Positions 1 to 5,156 of a DNA stretch of 5,156 bases are shown here, one piece after another. The DNA is from Bacteroidia bacterium (GTDB lineage Bacteria; Bacteroidota; Bacteroidia; UKL13-3): positions 1-5,156 of the forward strand of contig JACFNJ010000167.1 in NCBI GenBank assembly GCA_019454865.1, in the 5' to 3' direction. Position 1 is the stretch's first letter, and every line of letters starts with the position of its first letter. Made by a program: the position numbers and the translations under genes. A model generated the notes under the pieces. It saw only the letters and a list, made by a program, of their open reading frames with translations. It ran no database searches and had not been told where the DNA came from.

Positions 1-617
1 ACAAGAATTTCAAAGAGAAAACTACTTTAAGCGGAGGTGTTTCATATTATCTGGGAGGAGTATATCAGGGTTCTTCTACTGTTTACACCATGAACGGCAA
101 TTCTTTTGAATCGAAAAAAGACACATCAAATTATGGAGCTTTTGCAAAAAGAGAATACTTTGGAGTAGATTTTCAATTTGCAACATCCAGTATTCTTGGT
201 ATGACAAATATTTATAGCGAGTATCTTTTCGGAACACAACCGGGTGATAAAAACAGCTCTAAAAGTCCAAACTATTCCGTTTTACCTACCAGCCATACTT
301 ATATTAGAAAATTTAACGGATATTATGTAACTTTTGTTCAAGACATAGGCAATCTACCATTTTCCGTAATAGTAAAGTATGATCATTATGACCCCAATAC
401 CAAAATTGCTAAAAATGATATTGGCTTAAATGGAACAGGAAAAGCTGATATTGCCTATAGTACAGTAGGTGCAGGTGTAATGTGGCGCATCAATAATAGC
501 CTTCGCTTAACGGCATATTACGACAACATTAAAAACGAAACTTCGTCCAATTTAGCAGGTTACAACAACGATCTTGCTGATAATGTATTCACATTAAGGT
601 TACAATACAAATATTAA
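1..617 (+). CDS. Outer-membrane porin, OprO/OprP-like (C-terminal part, 5' end outside window)
   Basis: The reading frame is open from base 3 to the TAA at 615-617, giving about 204 residues of a larger protein; the ATG at 90 is internal, because the same frame continues upstream with porin-like sequence (LSGGVSYYLGG). The protein shows alternating polar/hydrophobic stretches separated by Gly/Asn-rich turns, as in transmembrane beta strands. It has a YDHYDPNTK motif, a YYDNIKNE segment and a final strand FTLRLQYKY ending in an aromatic residue, the usual outer-membrane barrel insertion signal. This C-terminal pattern is what I associate with Bacteroidota porins of the phosphate-selective OprO/OprP family. 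It would let phosphate diffuse across the outer membrane to PstS, encoded 81 bases downstream. Porin fold is well supported; phosphate selectivity is inferred from family resemblance and the pst neighbourhood. Whether it shares a transcript with pst cannot be decided here, since a separate promoter-like region lies before pstS. Confidence 0.8.
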   Translation, partial: KNFKEKTTLSGGVSYYLGGVYQGSSTVYTMNGNSFESKKDTSNYGAFAKREYFGVDFQFATSSILGMTNIYSEYLFGTQPGDKNSSKSPNYSVLPTSHTYIRKFNGYYVTFVQDIGNLPFSVIVKYDHYDPNTKIAKNDIGLNGTGKADIAYSTVGAGVMWRINNSLRLTAYYDNIKNETSSNLAGYNNDLADNVFTLRLQYKY

Positions 618-637
618 AAACGTAACCAAAACGTAAC
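617..637 (+). promoter_or_regulatory. Candidate Pho box: tandem 10-bp direct repeat upstream of pstS
   Basis: Two exact copies of AAAACGTAAC lie at 617-626 and 628-637, one base apart, so the core CGTAAC recurs with an 11-bp period (one helical turn). PhoB/PhoP-family regulators are known to bind tandem direct repeats with about 11-bp periodicity (E. coli CTGTCAT repeats, Bacillus TTAACA-like repeats, cyanobacterial CTTAACCT repeats), and CGTAAC resembles the latter two. The site lies about 60-80 bases before the pstS start codon, the expected place for activation of a pst operon under phosphate starvation. The first copy begins on the last base of the porin stop codon. The repeat is directly seen; its role as a PhoB-type operator is inferred. 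Confidence 0.5.
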
Positions 638-648
638 ATCATCTAAAA

Positions 649-678
649 TTTATTGTAATAGTGCAAAACGACCTTTGC
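649..678 (+). promoter_or_regulatory. Weak Bacteroidota-type promoter candidate for pstS
   Basis: GACCTTTGC at 670-678 differs by one base from the Bacteroidota -7 element TAnnTTTG(C). TTTATTG at 649-655 could supply a poor -33 element; TTTA at 649-652 lies 17 bases upstream of the -7 match, while TTG at 653-655 is too close at 14 bases. Transcription would start near 682-685, giving a leader of about 15 bases and placing the tandem repeat roughly 45-65 bases upstream of the start. A weak -33 match fits an activator-dependent promoter, but the assignment is tentative. Confidence 0.3.
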
Positions 679-682
679 ATTA
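659..682 (+). repeat. Inverted repeat / hairpin in the porin-pstS gap
   Basis: TGCAAA (662-667) and TTTGCA (674-679) are perfect reverse complements around a 6-base loop ACGACC. The pairing extends outward through a G-U pair (661/680) and two A-T pairs (660/681, 659/682), for a 9-bp stem. There is no following T-run and the stem is not GC-rich, so it is not a convincing intrinsic terminator. It overlaps the candidate -7 element and could be a DNA operator or a weak processing/attenuating structure. No function is assigned. Confidence 0.35.
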
Positions 683-698
683 GAAATTTATCAAACAA

Positions 699-1514
699 AT
701 GAAAAAACAATTAGCATTAAGCTTAGCCCTGTGCAGCATGGCTTTTACAACTTCAGCACAAAAAATTAAAGGCTCTGAAACTGTACTTCCTATTTCAGAA
801 AAAGCAGCTCAAGTATTTATGAAATCCAACAGTGCTAATAAAGTTACTGTTACCGGAGGAGGCTCAGGTGTAGGTATTTCAGCATTAATTGAAGGCACAA
901 CAGATATAGCACAAGCATCCAGAAAAATTAAATTTTCGGAAAGACAAAAATTACAGGAAAGTGGAAAAGCAGTAAAGGAAATAACCGTAGCAATTGATGC
1001 TTTGGCAGTAATTGTGCATCCGAGTAATAAAGTAAACAAACTTACCAAAGAACAACTGGAAGGAATTTTTACAGGCAAAATTAAGAACTGGAAAGAAGTG
1101 GGTGGAGAAGACATAAAGATTGTTCCTTATGCACGTGAAACCTCATCAGGCACGTATGAATTTTTCAAAGAACATGTATTGAGTAATAAAAACTACATGT
1201 CAGGTATAATGAGTATGCCTGCCAATGGTTCCATCATTCAATCGGTAAGTCAAACCAAAGGTGCCATTGCTTATGTGGGATTAGCATACTTAAACAGTTC
1301 CGTACAGGCAGTATCCGTTTCCTTTAACAAAGGAAAAACCTTCACTGCTCCATCCGTAGCTAATGCAAAAAATAAAACCTATCCGGTGGTAAGACCATTG
1401 TTCTATTATTACTTAACTAAATCAGAATCTAAGGTGAAGAAATTCATTGATTTTAGTCTTTCGTCTGAAGGACAAAAAATTGTTGAAGAAGTTGGCTACA
1501 TCGGTGTTAAATAA
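699..1514 (+). CDS. pstS: Periplasmic phosphate-binding protein PstS
   Basis: This 271-residue protein is the substrate-binding component of the Pst ABC importer; it captures inorganic phosphate in the periplasm and delivers it to PstC/PstA. Residues 1-20 are a signal peptide (MKKQ, a hydrophobic stretch, then TSA before Q21). Cys12 lacks a proper lipobox, so a soluble rather than lipid-anchored protein is expected. Binding-family landmarks are GSETVLP (25-31), GGGSGVGI (53-60), DIAQASRKI (69-77), RETSSGT (146-152, the phosphate-cradling R-x-x-S-S-G-T motif) and GAIAYVGLAYL (188-198). The length is slightly short but normal for PBP-like PstS proteins. The ATG is preceded by an A-rich region without a Shine-Dalgarno sequence, usual for this phylum. 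It is the first gene after the Pho-box-like repeat and is followed 22 bases later by pstC. Confidence 0.96.
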   Translation: MKKQLALSLALCSMAFTTSAQKIKGSETVLPISEKAAQVFMKSNSANKVTVTGGGSGVGISALIEGTTDIAQASRKIKFSERQKLQESGKAVKEITVAIDALAVIVHPSNKVNKLTKEQLEGIFTGKIKNWKEVGGEDIKIVPYARETSSGTYEFFKEHVLSNKNYMSGIMSMPANGSIIQSVSQTKGAIAYVGLAYLNSSVQAVSVSFNKGKTFTAPSVANAKNKTYPVVRPLFYYYLTKSESKVKKFIDFSLSSEGQKIVEEVGYIGVK

Positions 1515-1536
1515 TACGAGGAATTGATTTTTGAAA

Positions 1537-2751
1537 ATGCAAAAAAGAAAAATCATCAGACGCATTTTAGATAATATCACTGAAAAACTCTTAACAATAA
1601 GCGGTGCTGTTACAGGCATCGCTATTCTGTTTATTACTTTTTTCCTCTTTACGGAAGGTGCTGCATTATTTCAATCACCACAGGTTGAACATGGGTATGC
1701 GTTGTATGTAAATAGCAGCAATCCGGTTAATACCTTACAACCGGAGGAAACCAAAGCCATATTTGATGCTGAAATAACCAACTGGAATACGTTGGGTGGT
1801 AAGAATTCAGAAATAAAAATATTCAGAATTGATGATGCATTTCAGATTTATCCTGAAAGTGAATTAGGCGAAAATTATGAATTGCTTCCTGCTAAATTAG
1901 GCGAGATTATAAGCAAAGAGGAAAACATTCTTGCTTTCCTTCCAACACAATATGCACCACAGGGAACAGCAGTAAAAGCATTAGCTGCAAAAAACATTCA
2001 ACCAAAAGAATACTTCTTGGGAAAAGAATGGCTGCCTACTGCCACACCGGTTCCACTGTTTGGAGTACTGCCTTTGGTATTAGGCACGCTATTAGTAAGT
2101 ATAGTTGCTTTAATTATAGCACTACCTTTAGGTTTAGGAGTAGCCATTTATTTATCGGAATTGGCAAGTGATAAACAACGCAGGTTATTGAAACCCGTTA
2201 TTGAATTATTAGCGGGTATTCCATCAGTTGTGTATGGTTTCTTTGGATTGGTAGTATTGGTTCCTATCGTCCAAAAAACACTGAACTTGCCTGTAGGCGA
2301 AACCGCTTTTACCGGAAGCTTACTCTTAGCAATCATGGCATTGCCAACAATAATTTCTGTGGCTGAAGACGCTTTACGCAATACACCAAGAGCCATGCGC
2401 GAAGCAAGTTTAGCACTTGGTGCTACGCAATGGCAAACAATTTACAGAGTGGTAATTCCTTATGCCAAGTCGGGAATATCAGCAGCGGTTGTACTTGGAA
2501 TTGGAAGAGCAATAGGTGAAACCATGGCAGTAATGATGGTAACAGGAAATGCAGCAGTAATGCCACATTCATTGATGGAATCGGTGCGTACCATTCCTGC
2601 AACCATAGCAGCTGAACTTGGCGAAGCACCAGCCGGAGGTGCGCATTATCAGGCGTTGTTTTTATTAGGCTGCATACTGTTTGTATTCACAATGATAATT
2701 TCCATTTCTGCCGAAATAATTTCAAAAAAGAAAACCTATAAAACACATTAA
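1537..2751 (+). CDS. pstC: Phosphate ABC transporter permease PstC with an enlarged periplasmic loop
   Basis: This inner-membrane subunit forms, with PstA, the phosphate channel. From ATG 1537 it has 404 residues, about 100 more than a typical PstC. A basic N-terminus precedes TM1 (about 19-45). Then comes a long hydrophilic insert (about 50-154), the conserved GKEWLP element (162-167) and five further hydrophobic segments (about 174-205, 224-248, 260-278, 311-336, 372-396). The cytoplasmic EAA loop that docks PstB is at 288-308 (REASLALGAT...RVVIP). IGRAIGETMAVMMVTGN (322-338) is typical of PstC. The insert resembles part of PstS and is described separately. A TTG two codons upstream (1531) is also possible: GAGGAA at 1518-1523 sits 7 bases before it and 13 before the ATG. 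I prefer the ATG because non-ATG starts and strong Shine-Dalgarno use are uncommon in this phylum. pstA follows after 4 bases. Confidence 0.94.
   Translation: MQKRKIIRRILDNITEKLLTISGAVTGIAILFITFFLFTEGAALFQSPQVEHGYALYVNSSNPVNTLQPEETKAIFDAEITNWNTLGGKNSEIKIFRIDDAFQIYPESELGENYELLPAKLGEIISKEENILAFLPTQYAPQGTAVKALAAKNIQPKEYFLGKEWLPTATPVPLFGVLPLVLGTLLVSIVALIIALPLGLGVAIYLSELASDKQRRLLKPVIELLAGIPSVVYGFFGLVVLVPIVQKTLNLPVGETAFTGSLLLAIMALPTIISVAEDALRNTPRAMREASLALGATQWQTIYRVVIPYAKSGISAAVVLGIGRAIGETMAVMMVTGNAAVMPHSLMESVRTIPATIAAELGEAPAGGAHYQALFLLGCILFVFTMIISISAEIISKKKTYKTH
1684..1998 (+). other. PstS-like degenerate lobe inserted in the first periplasmic loop of PstC
   Basis: This stretch of pstC (roughly residues 50-154) lies between TM1 and the conserved GKEWLP/TM2 region and has no counterpart in typical PstC. 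Its start aligns without gaps to the second lobe of the neighbouring PstS: PstC residues 58-88 against PstS 106-136 give 14 identities in 31 positions. The matches include SNPVNTL/SNKVNKL, the IF...I.NW core and the closing GG. A weaker match follows near its end (ILAFLPTQYAP against AIAYVGLAYLN). The phosphate-binding R-E-T-S-S-G-T segment present in PstS is replaced by unrelated acidic sequence, so phosphate binding of the usual kind is unlikely. Similarity is seen directly; common origin and any docking or regulatory role are inferred. Confidence 0.65.
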
Positions 2752-2755
2752 CCGA

Positions 2756-3607
2756 ATGAATAAGAAACTTAGTCAGCAAATAGCATTTATAATTTTTAAA
2801 TTGTTCGGTGTATTGGTTGTAGCCATACTGATAAGCATCTTAGGATTCATCATAGTAAATGGAATAAGTGTAATTAACTGGGAATTCCTAACTGCTTTTC
2901 CAAATGAAGGAATGACTACCGGAGGTATATTTCCTGCAATAGTTGGTACACTGTATTTAATTATCGGAAGTTTACTTTTTGCATTTCCATTAGGTGTGAT
3001 GTCTGCCATATACACCCATGAATATGCAGGTAAAGGATGGATTGTAAAAACCATTCGCATGATGACAAACAATCTTGCAAGCATACCTTCTATTGTATTT
3101 GGTTTGTTTGGTATGGCTTTGTTTGTAAACAAACTCAACTTTGGTGATTCAATCATTGCAGGCTCACTAACCTTGGGATTATTGGCATTACCGGTAATTA
3201 TCCGAACAACTGAAGAAGCACTGAAAGCCGTACCCAACACCTATAGGGAAGCAAGCTTAGCATTAGGTGCAACGAAATTACAAACCATAAAAAAAGTAGT
3301 TATACCTGCTGCCATGCCCAATATCATCACTGGTTTAATTTTATCTATTGGAAGAGTATCGGGAGAAACAGCACCAATTTTATTTACCGTAGCAGCATAT
3401 TTACTTCCACAGCTACCAACAGGAATTTTTGATCAGGCAATGGCTTTGCCGTATCATTTATATGTATTGGCTACCAGCGGTACCGATTTGGGAGCATCGC
3501 GACCAATGGCGTATGGAACTGCATTAGTACTAATTATGATTGTTCTTACAATGAACTTGCTTGCATCTTTTATGAGAAGAAAATTAGAAAAGAAACGCTC
3601 AAAATAA
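2756..3607 (+). CDS. pstA: Phosphate ABC transporter permease PstA
   Basis: This is the second inner-membrane permease subunit, 283 residues, normal for PstA. Hydrophobic segments lie at about 9-39, 59-87, 106-127, 131-152, 187-219 and 252-272. The short TM1-TM2 periplasmic loop holds the GGIFPAIVGTLYL transition typical of PstA. The EAA coupling loop is at 164-184 (REASLALGATKLQTIKKVVIP) and is nearly the same as that of PstC, as expected for paralogous partners docking on one PstB dimer. GRVSGETAPILFT (199-211) and the LPYHLY segment (231-236) are further PstA hallmarks. The C-terminus is strongly basic (RRKLEKKRSK), consistent with a cytoplasmic end. Unlike PstC it carries no extra periplasmic domain. 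The gene starts 4 bases after the pstC stop, so translation is probably coupled; pstB follows after 15 bases. Confidence 0.96.
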   Translation: MNKKLSQQIAFIIFKLFGVLVVAILISILGFIIVNGISVINWEFLTAFPNEGMTTGGIFPAIVGTLYLIIGSLLFAFPLGVMSAIYTHEYAGKGWIVKTIRMMTNNLASIPSIVFGLFGMALFVNKLNFGDSIIAGSLTLGLLALPVIIRTTEEALKAVPNTYREASLALGATKLQTIKKVVIPAAMPNIITGLILSIGRVSGETAPILFTVAAYLLPQLPTGIFDQAMALPYHLYVLATSGTDLGASRPMAYGTALVLIMIVLTMNLLASFMRRKLEKKRSK

Positions 3608-3622
3608 AAACTGAAAACAACA

Positions 3623-4369
3623 ATGATAGAAGCAAAAAATATAAACTTTTACTATGGTGATTTTCATGCACTAAAAAACATAAGCATTGCCATAAAACCC
3701 AACACTGTTACGGCATTTATCGGACCATCCGGTTGTGGCAAATCTACATTTCTGCGTTTGTTTAATCGCATGAATGATTTGATTGAAAACACGCGATTGA
3801 ATGGAGAATGTTTGATTGAAGGAAAAAATATCTACGACAAATCAGTTGATATTGATGCTTTAAGAAAACGTGTGGGCATGGTATTTCAAAAACCGAATCC
3901 ATTTCCAAAATCCATATTTGAAAACGTAGCATATGGCTTACGGGTAAATGATATGGGCAACAAACAATTTATACAACAACGGGTAGAAGAATCGCTTAAA
4001 GGTGCTGCACTTTGGGACGAAGTGAAAGATAACTTGCATACGTCAGCCTATGAATTATCAGGCGGGCAACAACAACGCTTGTGTATTGCAAGAGCTCTGG
4101 CAGTTGCACCATCCGTAATATTAATGGATGAACCTGCTTCTGCTTTGGACCCAATTTCTACTTCAAAAATTGAAGAGCTTGTACATGAATTAAAACAACA
4201 ATACACCATTGTAATAGTAACCCACAACATGCAACAGGCAGCTCGAGTGAGCGACAATACCGGATTTTTTATGCATGGCGAATTGGTTGAATACAGCGAT
4301 ACAAAAAAAATGTTTTTAAACCCCGATAAAGAATCTACACAGAATTATATAACAGGAAGATTTGGATAA
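3623..4369 (+). CDS. pstB: Phosphate ABC transporter ATP-binding protein PstB
   Basis: This is the cytoplasmic ATPase that powers phosphate import as a dimer beneath PstC/PstA. Its 248 residues match the usual PstB length. All ABC motifs are intact: Walker [10 protein letters not shown] (34-42), Q-loop Gln89 in [11 protein letters not shown], signature LSGGQQQR (145-152), Walker B VILMDEP (165-171) with catalytic Glu170, D-loop SALD (173-176) and switch His201 in [14 protein letters not shown] after Walker [16 protein letters not shown] after the Q-loop, the [12 protein letters not shown] segment and the closing ITGRFG are PstB-specific, separating it from other ABC ATPases. The ATG at 3623 follows an A-rich leader 15 bases after pstA; mgsA begins 30 bases downstream across an A-rich gap with no terminator-like hairpin. 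Confidence 0.97.
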   Translation: MIEAKNINFYYGDFHALKNISIAIKPNTVTAFIGPSGCGKSTFLRLFNRMNDLIENTRLNGECLIEGKNIYDKSVDIDALRKRVGMVFQKPNPFPKSIFENVAYGLRVNDMGNKQFIQQRVEESLKGAALWDEVKDNLHTSAYELSGGQQQRLCIARALAVAPSVILMDEPASALDPISTSKIEELVHELKQQYTIVIVTHNMQQAARVSDNTGFFMHGELVEYSDTKKMFLNPDKESTQNYITGRFG

Positions 4370-4399
4370 AACTTTAAAAAAAAGATAAACACATTGAAT

Positions 4400-4873
4400 A
4401 TGAAAACAATTAAAAGAATTGCATTAGTTGCCCATGATAATTGCAAACAAGAATTATTGGATTGGGTAAAATGCCATTGGAATGAAATCATACAATATGA
4501 ATTGGTTTGTACAGGCACAACAGGAAATTTAGTAGAAGAAATGCTACTACAATGCATGGATGAAAATGGAGATGAACTTAGATTAAAAATGACCAAACTT
4601 AAATCAGGACCTCTCGGAGGCGACCAACAATTAGGTGCGGCTATTTGTAATGCCGAAATTGATGCATTGTTCTTCTTTTGGGATGCCATGGAACCGCAAC
4701 CACACGATGTGGATATTAAAGCACTGCTACGCATAGCTACGTTGTATAACATCATTTATGCATGCTCTCGCTCAACAGCAGATTTAATTATAACCTCCCC
4801 GTTTTTTTCAAACGGATTCCATTTTGGCAAAAACGAACAAATTGATAAATACAAAAACAGAATACTACAATGA
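4400..4873 (+). CDS. mgsA: Methylglyoxal synthase MgsA within the pst cluster
   Basis: This cytoplasmic enzyme converts dihydroxyacetone phosphate to methylglyoxal and inorganic phosphate. From ATG 4400 it has 157 residues (the E. coli enzyme has 152). Landmarks, with E. coli counterparts from family knowledge, are ALVAHDNCKQ (8-17; His12, Asp13, Lys16), TGTTGN (38-43, phosphate-binding loop), SGPLGGDQQ (69-77; Asp75 = catalytic Asp71), FFWD (92-95), PHDVD (101-105; His102 = His98, Asp105 = Asp101) and STADLIITSPFF (125-136). All are intact, so an active enzyme is expected. An in-frame TTG six bases upstream is less likely. Compared with E. coli, about 11 extra residues lie between TGTTGN and SGPLGG. 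MgsA is known to be inhibited by phosphate and relieved at low phosphate, which fits its place between pstB and phoU. Its stop codon overlaps the phoU start. Confidence 0.95.
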   Translation: MKTIKRIALVAHDNCKQELLDWVKCHWNEIIQYELVCTGTTGNLVEEMLLQCMDENGDELRLKMTKLKSGPLGGDQQLGAAICNAEIDALFFFWDAMEPQPHDVDIKALLRIATLYNIIYACSRSTADLIITSPFFSNGFHFGKNEQIDKYKNRILQ

Positions 4874-5156
4874 AGCATAACGAACAAGAGCTTCTAACGC
4901 TCAAAGAAGATATAAACCAAATGTGGCGATTGGTAATTTCGCAGGTTGAAAAAGCCAAGCAAGCCTTTTTGACGAATGATAATGAAACTGCATTAGAAAT
5001 TATACGATTAGAAAAAAGGGTAAATGCATTTGAACTGAAAATTGAACGCTCATGTGAAAATTACATTGCTCTTTTCAATCCTGTTGCAATTGATCTTCGA
5101 TTGATATTATCCATAATGAAGATTAGCATTACTCTTGAGCGTATTGCTGATTATGC
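4870..5156 (+). CDS. phoU: Phosphate signalling regulator PhoU (N-terminal part, runs off the right edge)
   Basis: An ATG at 4870 overlaps the mgsA TGA (ATGA, 4-base overlap), and its frame stays open to the window end, giving 95 codons of a protein normally near 210-230 residues. The sequence is all-helical and charged. It contains the PhoU pattern EKRVNAFELKIERSC followed by NPVAIDLRLILSIMKIS and LERIADY, matching the family's E-x-x-V-N...PVA-x-DLR...LERI-x-D motif; the final Glu/Asp cluster is the metal-binding part of the first three-helix repeat. PhoU links the Pst transporter to the PhoR/PhoB-type two-component system and represses the Pho response when phosphate is plentiful. The ATGA junction predicts translational coupling to mgsA. 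The second repeat and C-terminus are not in view, so integrity cannot be judged. Confidence 0.92.
   Translation, partial: MKHNEQELLTLKEDINQMWRLVISQVEKAKQAFLTNDNETALEIIRLEKRVNAFELKIERSCENYIALFNPVAIDLRLILSIMKISITLERIADY

Noticed and set aside
717..734. Possible lipobox around Cys12 of PstS (LALC)
   Set aside because: The residue before the Cys is Leu rather than Gly/Ala/Ser, and a good signal peptidase I site (TSA before Gln21) follows.
809..1114. Open frame on the minus strand inside pstS
   Set aside because: It lies wholly opposite pstS, which has a clear family match, and its translation shows no recognisable domain; it is a shadow.
2773..3240. 155-codon minus-strand frame opposite pstA
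   Set aside because: It mirrors the coding sequence of a well-supported permease and has no family features or promoter context of its own.
2398..3300. Near-repeated DNA at the EAA loops of pstC (from 2398) and pstA (from 3247)
   Set aside because: The similarity reflects paralogous PstB-docking loops, not a mobile or recombination repeat.
4370..4399. A-run in the pstB-mgsA gap as a possible terminator or separate promoter
   Set aside because: No hairpin precedes or follows it and no TAnnTTTG element is present; A-rich leaders are common before genes in this window.
4394..4399. TTG at 4394 as the mgsA start
   Set aside because: The ATG two codons later gives the family's usual N-terminus, and there is no ribosome-binding sequence favouring the TTG.
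4345..4755. 136-codon minus-strand frame opposite mgsA
   Set aside because: mgsA on the + strand has all catalytic motifs; the reverse frame is low-complexity Ser/Cys-rich sequence typical of an antisense shadow.
4799..4815. CCGTTT/AAACGG inverted repeat with a T-rich loop, terminator-like at first sight
   Set aside because: It lies inside the mgsA coding sequence, the T-run is in the loop rather than after the stem, and the operon continues into phoU.

Overview
The window is AT-rich and carries a phosphate-acquisition locus, all on the + strand. It most likely comes from a member of the Bacteroidota. The evidence for that is the TonB-independent porin C-terminus ending in an aromatic residue, translation starts that are mostly A-rich rather than Shine-Dalgarno based, a sequence resembling the TAnnTTTG promoter element before pstS, and the protein-family flavour throughout. 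I cannot name a genus from the sequence.

Layout: (1) 1-617 is the C-terminal part of an outer-membrane porin of the phosphate-selective OprO/OprP type, cut by the left edge. (2) 618-698 is an 81-base non-coding gap. It holds a tandem 10-bp repeat with 11-bp period (a Pho-box-like operator), a promoter-like element and a perfect-core hairpin. (3) 699-4369 is pstS-pstC-pstA-pstB, the complete high-affinity phosphate ABC importer, with gaps of 4 to 22 bases. (4) 4400-4873 is mgsA, methylglyoxal synthase, lying inside the cluster. (5) From 4870 to the right edge is the start of phoU, overlapping mgsA by an ATGA junction.

The genes form a coherent route. Phosphate crosses the outer membrane through the porin, is captured in the periplasm by PstS and is pumped inward by PstC/PstA driven by PstB. 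PhoU would report transporter activity to the (unseen) PhoR/PhoB-type system. MgsA releases inorganic phosphate from dihydroxyacetone phosphate, so its position suggests a deliberate phosphate-salvage arm of the same regulon.

The most unusual item is PstC. It is about 100 residues longer than a typical PstC, and the extra segment in its first periplasmic loop is recognisably similar to one lobe of the neighbouring PstS. It lacks the phosphate-binding R-x-x-S-S-G-T signature. It looks like a degenerate substrate-binding lobe built into the permease. There is no gene-free stretch longer than 81 bases, and I see no RNA genes, mobile elements or CRISPR arrays.
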